NCBI GenBank assembly: GCA_030674155.1 | Contig: CM060317.1 | Coordinates: 84,898,935-84,921,434 of the forward strand | Direction: 5' to 3' | Length of the DNA: 22,500 nucleotides | Source of the DNA: Stramonita haemastoma | Lineage: Eukaryota > Mollusca > Gastropoda > Neogastropoda > Muricidae | Notes under the pieces: model-generated | Databases searched by the model: none | Seen by the model: only the letters and a program-made list of their open reading frames with translations | What the model was told of the DNA's origin: nothing | Part shown: positions 1 to 9,609 of the stretch, in pieces | How the letters are laid out: each line of letters begins with the position of its first letter | Position numbering within the stretch: position 1 is the stretch's first letter | Made by a program: the position numbers and the translations under genes

Positions 1-220
1 TTAAACTGAAGAACAACGAACACACGTGTATGCACCCACACAAATACACACACATACACGTACACACACGTAAACGCACGTACACACACACACGTACACA
101 TACGTACACACGTACACATGTACACACACACACACACACACACGCACACACGTACACATGTATACACACACACACACACACACGCACACGCACACACGTA
201 CACACGCACACACAAACACA
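1..220. repeat. CA-rich microsatellite with CGTA interruptions
   Basis: Alternating CA dinucleotides broken by ACGTAC and GCAC steps. It corresponds to the CA tract (about 706-927) that precedes the second copy of the 707-bp unit, so it is probably the end of an earlier unit cut by the window edge. Open frames here encode only TH or CV repeats and are not genes. Confidence 0.9.
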
Positions 221-806
221 ATTTTTGTTTATTTCACTTATTTATCTATTTACGTGTATCACTAGCTAACTACTTACTATCCACTGGCTGACCAACTGAA
301 TGAACCGCTATCTTATACAGGTACCTGTAGACATCTGCGATAGTTCTGATTAGATACATAAGTTCTATAGCTTTATAGGAATCAGAAGTTCTATAGTTCT
401 ATAGGAATCAGAAATTCTATAGTTTTATAGGAATACAAAAGTTTTGCAGCCTTGAGTGCAGTGAGTCCCCAGTGACCAGTGAGCAGAGAATTGTGAGGGT
501 GGTGCCGACAGTTTTATTGAGTCACGTCCTTAGGTTCATTTTCTCTGTCACTGAGTTATTGCAAATACAAACATGAGCCCCTACATATGCACAAGTGTGC
601 AAATTCAAAATGTGTGCAGAATACAGACAGATAGATAGACGGATACATAGACACTTAAACACAGACAGACACACAGACACAGACACACACACAAAAATGC
701 AGGCACACACACACACACACACAAACGCACAAGCTCACAAACATATACAGACACATACACAGACACATACACACACACTGACGCACACACACGGGCACAC
801 ACACAC

Positions 807-866
<60 letters not shown>

Positions 867-927
867 ACACACATGTGCACACATGTACACACACACGCAC
901 ACACGTACACACGCACACACAAAAACA
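221..927. repeat. Tandem unit A, copy 1 (707 bp)
   Basis: The sequence from ATTTTTGTTTATTTCAC onward recurs at exactly +707 bases with only a few substitutions, for example GTTCTGATT against GTTCTAATT and GGTGCCG against GGCGCCG. The unit contains a unique-looking AT-rich part, a 26-bp minisatellite, a roughly 150-bp segment (about 440-600) and a CA/CAGA tract. No convincing gene is present. Confidence 0.93.
361..438. repeat. 26-bp minisatellite, 3 copies
   Basis: Three adjacent 26-bp copies start at 361, 387 and 413. Each is built on TTCTATAG, a variable triplet and TATAGGAAT. The copies differ at a few positions. Confidence 0.9.
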
Positions 928-1546
928 ATTTTTGTTTATTTCACTTATTTATCTATTTACGTGTATCACTAGCTAACTACTTACTATCCACTGGCTGACC
1001 AACTGAATGAACCGCTATCTTATACAGGTACCTGTAGACATCTGCGATAGTTCTAATTAGATACATAAGTTCTATAGCTTTATAGGAATCAGAAGTTCTA
1101 TAGTTCTATAGGAATCAGAAATTCTATAGTTTTATAGGAATACGAAAGTTTTGCAGCCTTGAGTGCAGTGAGTCCCTAGCGACCAGTGAGCAGAGAATTG
1201 TGAGGGTGGCGCCGACAGTTTTATTGAGTCACGTCCTTAGGTTCATTTTCTCTGTCACTGAGTTATTGCAAATACAAACATGAGCCCCTACATATGCACA
1301 AGTGTGCAAATTCAAAATGTGTGCAGAATACAGACAGATAGATAGACGGATACATAGACACTTAAACACAGACAGACACACAGACACAGACACACACACA
1401 GAAATGCAGGCACACACACACACACAAAAAAACGCACAAGCTCACAAACATATACAGACACATACACAGACACATACACACACACTGACACACACACACA
1501 GACACACACACACATGCACGCACGCACGCACGCACGTACAAAACCA
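928..1546. repeat. Tandem unit A, copy 2
   Basis: Second copy of the 707-bp unit, nearly identical to 221-840. Its CA tract is shorter and ends in a (GCAC)n run near 1514-1537, so the copies differ mainly in microsatellite length. The high identity points to a recent duplication or to homogenisation by gene conversion. Confidence 0.92.
1068..1145. repeat. 26-bp minisatellite in unit A copy 2
   Basis: Same three-copy array as at 361-438, displaced by 707 bases (starts 1068, 1094, 1120), showing the array predates the larger duplication. Confidence 0.9.
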
Positions 1547-1767
1547 CACACACACACACCACTTACTTTCGTACTTACTTACCTACTTACTGATTGGTCC
1601 ACTTACATATATAATCACCTACTTATTCATTTACATGCTTACACGCCTGTGTACTTATCTACTTATGCACACATTTACACATTTATTAACTTACTTCGTC
1701 TAGCAATTGCGTATTCACTTACGTTCTCTTACATACGTACTCATCTACAAGATATTTGAATCGTAGG
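1547..1767. repeat. ACTTA/CTTAC low-complexity stretch
   Basis: Irregular repetition of ACTTA, CTTAC and TTTA words. It resembles an expanded, degenerate version of the ACTTATTTATCTATTTAC segment at the start of unit A. No gene seen. Confidence 0.55.
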
Positions 1768-1900
1768 AATCCCATGTGGCCACTAGATAGAGAATTGTGC
1801 CAGTGGTGCAAGCATGTTTGTTGCATCAGGTCTTTTAGTGCATTTTCCTTGTCATTACCTTAGCGGAAATTTTGATCCGAGGACATACGCACTCATTTCT
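1768..1900. repeat. Diverged relative of unit A (third copy)
   Basis: Contains AGAGAATTGTG, then GTGGTGC, then a TTTRTTG-TCA-GTC-TTTAG-TTCATTTTC-like series in the same order as unit A at about 487-560. The match is clear but much more diverged than the two recent copies. Confidence 0.55.
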
Positions 1901-1922
1901 ATATGCAAGCAACAATGCTGCG

Positions 1923-2046
<124 letters not shown>

Positions 2047-2309
2047 ATGACACATATACACTATTTTCTATACCAAACCCGATAACAATTAGATGTTTTA
2101 AAATCCTAAAATTCACTCATAATCAGATTTATCGAGACAGGAAGGAAATTGCAAACATGAAAGTGCAGATGTTTGTAACCAGATCAAAATGCTATCTTGG
2201 TCAAAGTAACTACTACTGATTGTTTTGTTTTTCAAGTAAACATTCTTGATTCTCTTCAAGGTTTCTCTTGTGCTGGTTTTGTTCAAAATGACTTTAAGTA
2301 AGCGTTTAA
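2047..2309. other. Unannotated AT-rich sequence
   Basis: No coding, RNA or repeat signal recognised by eye. Confidence 0.5.
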
Positions 2310-2470
2310 TTCTTGACAGTTGCTTTATCAGAAGCTGTTAGCTGTTTGCAGGGGAGTAATTTTACATCAGCTTTATGTAGGTACTGTAATTTTTTTAATG
2401 ATAGTTTTAAACCCTGTATATCCTTAATGGACAATTTTGTATATAGCTGCATGGTGACACATTTCTTAAT
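2310..2470. repeat. Module B, 3' fragment (copy 0)
   Basis: The segment GAGTAATTTTACATCAGCTTTATGTAG and the following TAATTTTTTTAATGATAG-like sequence align with the 3' part of module B copy 4 (about 5395-5510, GAGTAATTTTATATCAGCTGCATGTA). Only the end of the module is present. Confidence 0.5.
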
Positions 2471-2727
2471 TCAAGAAGCAAGTTTGTCATGCTGACTCTG
2501 TATCTTTTCTCTGGTTTGGAATGTCATACTTCTATCACATTCAGGCTGTCCACCCAACTGTTTCACTGCCTGTCTGTGTATCTGTCTTTTCAATGAATGG
2601 CCTCTATTTAATTCTTATTCCAAATGTGTCTTTATGTCCACATCTTCCCCCTCTCTCCCTCTCTATTGGTGTCTCGATCCTGCCCTCTCTCTCCCTCTCC
2701 CTCTGTTTCTTCCACCTCCCTTATTTT
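2471..2727. other. Pyrimidine-rich stretch before module B copy 1
   Basis: CT-rich sequence with CTCTCCCTCTC runs ending in TTTTCCAG at about 2723-2730. It has the look of a polypyrimidine tract plus AG acceptor, but the same composition is common here and no transcript evidence exists. Confidence 0.4.
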
Positions 2728-3030
2728 CCAGAAGAGCTCATAAAACAGTGTTACACCTCTCAAAAACTCTCTATCTGTACTCACACTGGCTGCATGCAGA
2801 AATAAACCAGCAGTTGTAAAAAGGAAACTATGGGAAAGTCCAGTGAGTGGACAGGGCAGAGAACAGCCATTATCACGGACATTCATGGATGCAGTTGGTC
2901 ATCGATTTTTGCATTCTGCTGTCGTTATTGCAGCCTGCATGAGGACACGTGGACAATCTGCATTTGGAAGAAGGCTGTTTACTGTTTCCCCAATGTGAGG
3001 GATTTTATGGCTGAGTCATGCAATTGCTGT
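2728..3030. repeat. Module B, copy 1
   Basis: Core from TGCAGAAATAAACCAGCAG (2791) to about 2975 is roughly 97 percent identical by eye to 4665-4850, and recognisably similar to 3630-3800 and 5215-5370. It contains TCCAGTGAGTGGA, a short inverted repeat. A 72-codon frame starts at 2830 and is Cys- and Trp-rich; only its first part is shared with copy 3, and copies 2 and 4 break it, so I treat it as non-coding. Confidence 0.85.
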
Positions 3031-3127
3031 ATTAAGGAACGTGTCTAGGAGGTATTGCGCAACTTTTAAAAATAGATTTTGCCTGTTTATGATATGTATT
3101 CTTTATGTGGAAAGAGTTTCAGGTTTG

Positions 3128-3295
3128 CTCTTTCAGTCTTTGTTGTCTTTGTACTGGTGCATGATTCTATATCAATTTCTACATCTGTACCTTCTATCTA
3201 TCTCTTTCAGTCTGTCTTTTGTCCGTTTCCCTTTCTCTCTGTATCTTTGTGTCTCTTTTTTGTATGACTATCTTTATATGTCAGTCAGTCAGTCA

Positions 3296-3329
<34 letters not shown>

Positions 3330-3510
3330 ACAATCAACCCAACTCTTTCAGTCTTTGTTGTCTTTGTACTGGTGCATGATTCTATATCAATTTCTACATC
3401 TGTACCTTCTATCTATCTCTTTCAGTCTGTCTTTTGTCCGTTTCCCTTTCTCTCTGTATCTTTGTGTCTCTTTTTTGTATGACTATCTTTATATGTCAGT
3501 CAGTCAGTCA

Positions 3511-3544
<34 letters not shown>

Positions 3545-3557
3545 ACAATCAACCCAA
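3128..3557. repeat. Perfect tandem duplication, 2 x 215 bp
   Basis: Bases 3128-3342 are repeated at 3343-3557 with no difference that I can find, including the same number of GTCA and GTCT steps. Each unit ends in CAATCAACCCAA. Identity that extends through the microsatellite argues for a very recent event or an assembly duplication. Confidence 0.93.
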
Positions 3558-3584
3558 CTGGAAAGAAAGATAGCCTCTTATCAT

Positions 3585-3845
3585 AATCTATAAAGCTCTC
3601 TAGCTACACTCACATCCGCAACTTGCAGAAATAAAAGAGAAATAGTAAAAGAATACTGGAAAAGTCCAGTGAGTTTACTGGGCAGGAACAACCATTATGA
3701 GGGACATTCATGAATACAGTTTGTCATCGATTTTTGCATTCTGCTATTGTTACTGCATTGAAGCATTCCTCAGATATGTGCACAACCTGCATCCAGAAGA
3801 GACTCTTACTGTTTGCCTGAGACTGATTTTATAGCAGTGTGGTGT
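3585..3845. repeat. Module B, copy 2 (most diverged)
   Basis: Shares TTGCAGAAATAAA, AAAGTCCAGTGAGT, GGACATTCATG and TCATCGATTTTTGCATTCTGCT with the other copies, with many substitutions and small indels between these words. Confidence 0.8.
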
Positions 3846-4345
3846 AATAAATCAGTGTGGCATAATGCGTTTTAGGTCATGTACATATGTAAAAATACAT
3901 TTTGTCCATCAAAGTTGCTATGTTGTCCTTTTCTTGGCAATTGTCAAAAGTACAATCAGAATTTATGTATTCTGTTTGGTTTATGCTATTCTACCCCCTC
4001 ACTTATTTTCTCCCTCTCTCTCTCCTTTTCTCTGTTTGTGCTTTTGTTGTCTTCATTGATTTGTCTGTCTGTCTGTGATCTATCTGTCTGTCTGTGAATT
4101 ATCTCAATTTATTTTAGATTATTCAAAAATCAATTTGAAATTAATATGCTACAGGAATGTCTCATTTTGGGTTGTATCTTTAGCTTGTATTTATTGTAAT
4201 CCAATTAAGGGTAAGGGAAGGATGAAAATGTTCAAATGTTTATCTGTAAGTCCTTATAAAGAAAGATTATCAGCATTATTACATTCCTTTCTCTCTCTCT
4301 CTCACTTCTGCTCTCTGGCTCTCTCCTTCTTTCTCCATTACACAC
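3846..4345. other. Unannotated stretch
   Basis: AT-rich sequence with a short CTGT/TCTG patch at about 4060-4095 and a CT-rich patch at 4290-4335. The open frame across it runs into a CA microsatellite and shows no protein-like features. Confidence 0.5.
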
Positions 4346-4348
4346 CAT

Positions 4349-4417
<69 letters not shown>

Positions 4418-4447
4418 CACACACACCACACATACACACACACACAA
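4349..4447. repeat. (CA)n microsatellite
   Basis: Interrupted CA array (AACA, CTAC, CCACAT interruptions). Confidence 0.95.
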
Positions 4448-4599
4448 GTGGCACACATACACACATGTGTATGTGGGTGCAACCCCCCTCCCCCCACACA
4501 TACACATTCTCTCTCTCTCACTGTCTCTGTCTCTTGTCTGCCTCTAGCTCTCTGCTTGCCTCATCTCTGCTGCTGTTTCCGTTTCCATCATTCCCTCCC

Positions 4600-4875
4600 A
4601 CTGCATGAAAAGAAAATAAAGACATGTTACTGCCCTCAAGCTCTCTATCTGCACTGAGACAGGGAACATGCAGAAATAAACCAGCAGTTGTAAAAAGGAA
4701 ACTGTGGGAAAGTCCAGTGAGTGGACAGGGCAGAGAACAGCCATTATCACGGACATTCATGGATGCAGTTGGTCATCGATTTTTGCATTCTGCTGTCGTT
4801 ATTGCAGCCTGCATGAGGACACATGGACAATCTGCATTCAGAAGAGGCTGTTTGCTGTTTTTCAGAAAAAGAATG
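4600..4875. repeat. Module B, copy 3
   Basis: Near-identical partner of copy 1, offset by 1874 bases across about 180 bases; the few differences include CTATGGG against CTGTGGG and ACGTGG against ACATGG. Similarity drops at both ends, so the conserved unit is much shorter than the spacing. Confidence 0.88.
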
Positions 4876-5144
4876 TATGTCAGATTCATATATGGTTTAC
4901 ATGGTACTTAATCTAATGTGTGCTGGCCATATTGTAGGTTTCATACATTGAGTATTGTTATTTGTATTTTGTCAGTTTGAATTCTTGATGCTTTCAATTA
5001 ATCAATTTTACTGATTTCTACTTTCTTATTTTCCTGTTTCCTCAGTTATCTTTTTTTTTTCAATTTGTCATCTTGTCTTATTTGCATCAATGTTTTGTGC
5101 AATTTGTTCTCTAGCTGTCTCTTTTCATCTCCACCTTTTGTTTT

Positions 5145-5510
5145 TCCTTACTTTCAGAAGGAAAAAATGTGTCCCAACCCCACAAAAAGTTCTGTATCTG
5201 CACATCTGATCTGCAGCATGCAGAAATAACCCGCAGCAGTAAAAAGGAAACTGTGGGAAAGTCCAGTGAGTGGACAGGGCAGGGAACAGCCATTATCACG
5301 GACATTCATGGATGCAGTTGGTCATTGATTTTGCATTCTGCTGTCGTTATTGCAGCATGAGTCAGACATACAGCCAATTTGCATGTCGAACAGGTTGTTT
5401 GCGCGTTTGCCCGAGAGTAATTTTATATCAGCTGCATGTAATGCTCTACGTTCTCTATGATGGCTTTGGGGGTCCCTGTAAATTTTTTTAGTATAGACTT
5501 CATGTGGTGA
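5145..5510. repeat. Module B, copy 4
   Basis: Preceded by CCTTACTTTCAG. The core from CATGCAGAAATAACC to TGTCGTTATTGCAGC matches copies 1 and 3 with scattered changes and a one-base indel in the CAGCAG(T)TGTAAAAAGG part. The 3' part matches the 2310-2470 fragment. Confidence 0.85.
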
Positions 5511-5727
5511 TTTAAAACATTTTCTTTTATATGTGGAATGTTTTTTTTTTTTCTAGATTCTTTGTTCTTTTTTAAATTGTTTTCTATGCCGTTTTTTCTA
5601 CCCTTAGCTTTTTTGTTGGTCTATGTACAGATTATCTTTTTCTCCTTCTCTAGTTTATATATATATATATTTACATCTCTCTCTCTTTATCTCTCTTTAT
5701 CTCTATCTCTTATCTCTCATCTCTTAG
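5511..5727. other. T-rich stretch with short (TA)n
   Basis: Poly-T runs, a TATATATATATA run near 5657, then CTCTTTAT repetition. No gene seen. Confidence 0.6.
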
Positions 5728-5852
<125 letters not shown>

Positions 5853-5885
5853 TTATCTCTGTTTCTCTGATTCACACATTTTGGG

Positions 5886-5925
5886 CACACACACACATGC
5901 ACGCACGCACGCACGCACGCACGCA

Positions 5926-5971
<46 letters not shown>

Positions 5972-5996
5972 CGCGCGCGCGACGCGCGCGCGCGCC
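5886..5996. repeat. Compound CA / GCAC / CG microsatellite
   Basis: (CA)n, then (GCAC)n, then about 20 CA units, then GCGCGCGCGCGACGCGCGCG. The whole stretch is almost strictly alternating pyrimidine and purine. Confidence 0.95.
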
Positions 5997-6061
5997 AAGC
6001 ACCCTCCCCCACGCATACAACACATGCTCAACTCATGTACAAATGCAAAGGTGCACAGAGA

Positions 6062-6185
6062 GAGACAAGGCAAGGCAAGCAAGCAAGCAAGGCAAGGCAA
6101 GGCAAGGCAAGGCAAGGCAAGGGAAAGTCTTTATCGAGATAATAGATAAGCACTCATGTGCTTTTTTACATCCAGTCCCCGCCCT
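6062..6185 (-). mobile_element. SINE 3' fragment with (GGCAA)n tail
   Basis: On the minus strand this reads GGGGACTGGATGTAAAAAAG, then the stem-loop AAGCACATGAGTGCTT, then TATTATCTCGATAAAG, and then a (TTGCC)n tail (6062-6123 on plus). The same 3' segment is found at 14463-14520 (plus) and 14960-15028 (minus). The 5' part is missing. Confidence 0.72.
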
Positions 6186-6269
6186 TTCAGGATACACAAT
6201 TGAAAAGATACTAACAATAAAACTTTTCGCAGTACCAAACAACACACACGAATAAGGACACTATATATG

Positions 6270-6490
<221 letters not shown>

Positions 6491-7045
6491 AAAGAAAAAT
6501 AAACAAAAAATAGTGAATCCAGTGTGCAGGAAGCAGGCATCTGTCAGAGGCATGTTATGTACCGCCACCTAAACACTGTCCTCAACTTTCTACAGTGCTT
6601 CATTTGTTAGGCAGTTTGCCTTCAAAGTGGCTTTTCACTGTTCCCACACATCATTGATTGTTCATCTGCTTCATAGAGTTTGGGATTTTAGGTACAAAAC
6701 TGGTTCTCACACACGCTTTTAACTGTGTATGTACTGTTTGGTTGTGAACTAGTTTGGGCTGCTTAACTTTGGGATGTACTGTAAAATGCTCTTTTCGCGT
6801 TCATCTATATCTACCTGCCTGTTTTTAAAATATCATACTGTGTAGGATTGACTGGCTTCTTTTTCTCTTGGAAACAAAGGATATAAACTATAAGCTTTGG
6901 TCAGAATGAAATGCGATATTTCTCTGTAGGTCTCTACTTTATAAACTATGCTTGGCATTCATACGTGTCTTATTTCGACATTTTATGTTGATGAGTGAAG
7001 GAATATATGGATCTATAATAAAACAAACACAAACATAAGCACACA
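6491..7045. other. Unannotated unique-looking stretch
   Basis: No repeat copy, coding signal or RNA structure recognised. Most of it has no open frame of note. Confidence 0.55.
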
Positions 7046-7051
7046 CATAAA

Positions 7052-7083
<32 letters not shown>

Positions 7084-7105
7084 CACGCACGCACGCACGC
7101 AAACG

Positions 7106-7187
<82 letters not shown>
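7046..7187. repeat. (GCAC)n plus (CA)n microsatellite
   Basis: GCAC repeats pass directly into about 40 CA units, the same order as at 5886-5960. Confidence 0.96.
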
Positions 7188-7188
<1 letters not shown>

Positions 7189-7670
7189 CTCTGTATTTAT
7201 CTTAAAACAGAAGAGAGTGTTTAACGTTTCGGAACAAAAGCTGACAATCTACAAAACTCATCTATTGGACACAGGCAACCCCCCCCCCCTCTCCCCCACA
7301 ACTCCAACTAACAACAGAGTTTTGAAGTATAAGAGCTTGAAGCATTCAAGCCTGAGTTTACTTACTTCAGTTTCGTTCTGTTTACAGCGGTTGCTGTGTT
7401 TGTGGGGCCTAAGACAAGGCCTGTTGGCGTTGTGGAAGTGGCTTCATTCCATTTTCCACCACGACTGTTTTCACATTAAACATATTGAATTGCTTTCCAT
7501 CGGACGTTTACGTGAAATAATAAAAGTAAATCTGTCTTCCTTGTTTCCTTTTTGTTCTTTCTCATGTATTCTGTTTTGTTATTGCGTGTTATGTTTTTTT
7601 CCCGCTTAACTGTCTTATTTTTCCATTTAATTTTTTCCCTGCTCAAAATGTTTGCCATGCTTGGGTTTAT
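7188..7670. other. Unannotated stretch
   Basis: Contains a C-homopolymer at 7271-7280 followed by TCTCCCCC, and a short inverted repeat GGCCT-AAGACA-AGGCC near 7407-7422. Nothing coding is convincing; the long open frame has poor protein character. Confidence 0.5.
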
Positions 7671-7678
7671 TATCATCA

Positions 7679-7769
<91 letters not shown>

Positions 7770-7809
7770 CATTATTATTATTATTATTATATCATCATCA
7801 TCATCATCA

Positions 7810-7880
<71 letters not shown>

Positions 7881-7912
7881 TTATATTTAATTAATTATTA
7901 TTATTATTTTTT
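7671..7912. repeat. (ATT)n microsatellite with ATC block
   Basis: About 240 bases of ATT with short TCA/ATC blocks at 7671-7680 and 7791-7811, and a TTAATTAATTA break at the end. Predicted proteins are poly-I or poly-L artefacts. Confidence 0.97.
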
Positions 7913-8269
7913 TTTTTTTTATATCATGGAATTGTTTTTCTCAGCCCTTCTGATATTTTTTCTGGTAGAATAGAAGTTGCAGTCTACTGTTCTGCCTGAC
8001 TGTCTTTTCTTTGTTTAAAAGCTATTTCCTGTTGAATAGAAAATTTGTCATACTTGGTTCCTGCTTTTCTTCTCAACTGCCTGATAATTTTTGTTTCGTT
8101 TTCTCAGTTGTCCTTTTTGGTCACTGTGCTTGTATTGCTTTGAAACAAACAAAAAACAACCACCCAAACAAACTAATGGGTTCACAGGGTGTTTTACACC
8201 AACCCTTTGTCACAGACATAAAAGAGTTACTTTACCGTTTTTTTTTTCTTTCTGTTATGTATTTGTATA
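7913..8269. other. T-rich stretch left of the SINE pair
   Basis: No gene seen. The last 30 bases read on the minus strand as an A-rich, TACAAATACA-like sequence, which could be the tail of the older SINE whose body starts at 8712. Confidence 0.45.
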
Positions 8270-8277
8270 CCACTTGT

Positions 8278-8538
8278 ATTTTTTTGTTTTGTTTTGTATT
8301 TTTGTATTTTGTACCACTTTATGTCACGCAGATTTCTCTGCGTGAAATTCGGGCTACTCTCCCCGGGAGAGCGCGTCGCCACATGTGCAGCGCCTACCCA
8401 TTTTTTTTTCTTTTTCCTGCATGCAAGTGTATTTGTTTCCCTATCAGAGTGGCTTCTTTCTACAGAATTTTGCCAGGGACAACCCCCTTGTTGCCGTGGG
8501 TTCTTTTACGTGCGCTAAATAGTGATGTGTAACACACG

Positions 8539-8569
<31 letters not shown>

Positions 8570-8703
8570 TAGCGCCCAGACCACCACTCAGGGTCTAATG
8601 GATGGGGAAAAAGTTTTGGGTCCAAACGAGGTACGAACCCCGCACACTCCGACCCGGACTTTTTGCTTTCTAGGCAAGGCGCGTGACCACCTAGACCACC
8701 GAT
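8278..8703 (-). mobile_element. tRNA-derived SINE, apparently full length
   Basis: A SINE transcribed by RNA polymerase III and moved by LINE enzymes. On the minus strand: a tRNA-like head with an A-box-like TGGTCTAGGTGG (8687-8699) and B box GGGTTCGTACC (8630-8640); a body with GGATGAGACGATAAACCGAGG, GCACGTAAAAGAACCCACGG and TGGCAAAATTCTGTAGAAAG; a perfect 9-bp stem with a GAAA loop (8324-8345); and a (TACAAAA)n-type tail reaching about 8278. The flanking word CCACTTGT (8270-8277 and 8704-8711) may be the target-site duplication. The body resembles SINEs I know from molluscs; the family name is not asserted. Confidence 0.85.
8324..8345 (-). other. SINE 3' stem-loop with GAAA tetraloop
   Basis: TCACGCAGA and TCTGCGTGA are perfectly complementary and enclose GAAA on the minus strand. 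It sits just before the A-rich tail, the place where a partner LINE reverse transcriptase would bind. Confidence 0.8.
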
Positions 8704-8711
8704 CCACTTGT

Positions 8712-8951
8712 CGTTGTAGATTTCTCTCTTCCCGGGGAGGGAGAGCGTATTGCCACAAAAGCAGCGCTACGGATTAAAATGGTTTTTTGACTGCATGTGT
8801 ATTTGTTTCTGTATCAAAGTGAGTTTTTCTAAAGAATTTTGCCAGGCAGAAATCTCTTGTTGCTATTGGTTCTTTTACGTGCACTGAATACGTGTTGCAG
8901 AGGGGTCCTCGGTTTATTTTCCATTCCAAAGGACTATCACCCAAACCACCA

Positions 8952-8953
<2 letters not shown>
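8712..8953 (-). mobile_element. Second SINE copy, headless
   Basis: Same family and orientation as 8278-8703: on minus, AATAAACCGAGGACC, GTGCACGTAAAAGAACCAATAGC, CTGGCAAAATTCTTTAGAAAAAC and CTCCCCGGGAAGAGAG match its body in order. The tRNA head is absent and its place is taken by a (GTCT)n microsatellite. The 3' stem is only partly present, and the first SINE abuts it, as expected if the first inserted into its tail. Confidence 0.82.
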
Positions 8954-9003
<50 letters not shown>

Positions 9004-9021
9004 GCCTGCCTGCCTGTCTGT

Positions 9022-9087
<66 letters not shown>

Positions 9088-9098
9088 GCCTGTCTGCC

Positions 9099-9164
<66 letters not shown>

Positions 9165-9222
9165 TCCATCTATCTACCTATCTATGTTTGTTTGTTTGTT
9201 TGTTTGTTTGTTTGTTTGTTTG
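8954..9222. repeat. Compound GTCT / GCCT / CTAT / TTTG microsatellite
   Basis: Tandem tetranucleotides change in blocks: CTGT, CTGC, CTGT, CTAT and finally GTTT. It begins exactly where the SINE homology stops. Confidence 0.96.
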
Positions 9223-9609
9223 TTTACAAATATCTTTTGATAGCTGATTGTTTCTTCATTTTGTGTTTCATATTTCTATTTCCAGAGAATAATCTGAAAG
9301 CTGTGAACAGCCATTTTTTCGTTGAACATGCTTTTGTTATTTTTTTCTTTCTGAATTCCTTTTCTGTTTCCTCTATTGGTGTTTCTATGTTTTCTTTTGG
9401 TTCTATCTTTCTTCCATTTTTGTATAAAAAAATCTCCTCGCATGCAGGCCTCAATCAGCTTGCTAGTTCTTTTCTGTGTTGTTTTGCATGTTTTCTTTCT
9501 CATTCCTCTCATCTTTCTTATTTTCATTTTTTGTTTTATTCTTGGTTTTGTTTGGTTTTAAAAATATTTCTTCTTTGCTGCTGACTTTCGTTTTCTTTAC
9601 CATTTTTTT
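9223..9609. other. T-rich unannotated stretch
   Basis: A weak echo of module E occurs at 9440-9470 (CATGCAGG-CTCAATCAGC-TGCTAG). The long open frame is low-complexity F/S/L coding and is not supported as a gene. Confidence 0.45.

Noticed and set aside
2830..3048. 72-codon Cys-rich frame starting MGKSSEWTGQ in module B
   Set aside because: Shared only in its first part with copy 3, broken in copies 2 and 4; no signal peptide or conserved stop.
3282..3545. CRISPR-like repeats with spacers
   Set aside because: The regular words are GTCA/GTCT microsatellite units without spacers, and the sequence is eukaryotic.
4075..4608. 177-codon frame
   Set aside because: Crosses the CA microsatellite and CT-rich tract; no conserved motif.
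7476..7894. Frames encoding poly-isoleucine, poly-leucine and YYY
   Set aside because: Translation of the ATT microsatellite.
8011..8532. 173-codon open frame
   Set aside because: It runs through the T-rich spacer and antisense through a SINE, so it is not a host gene.
8839..9584. 230-codon frame with CLSVCLSV repeats
   Set aside because: Starts in a SINE, crosses a GTCT microsatellite and continues in T-rich sequence; it has no domain.
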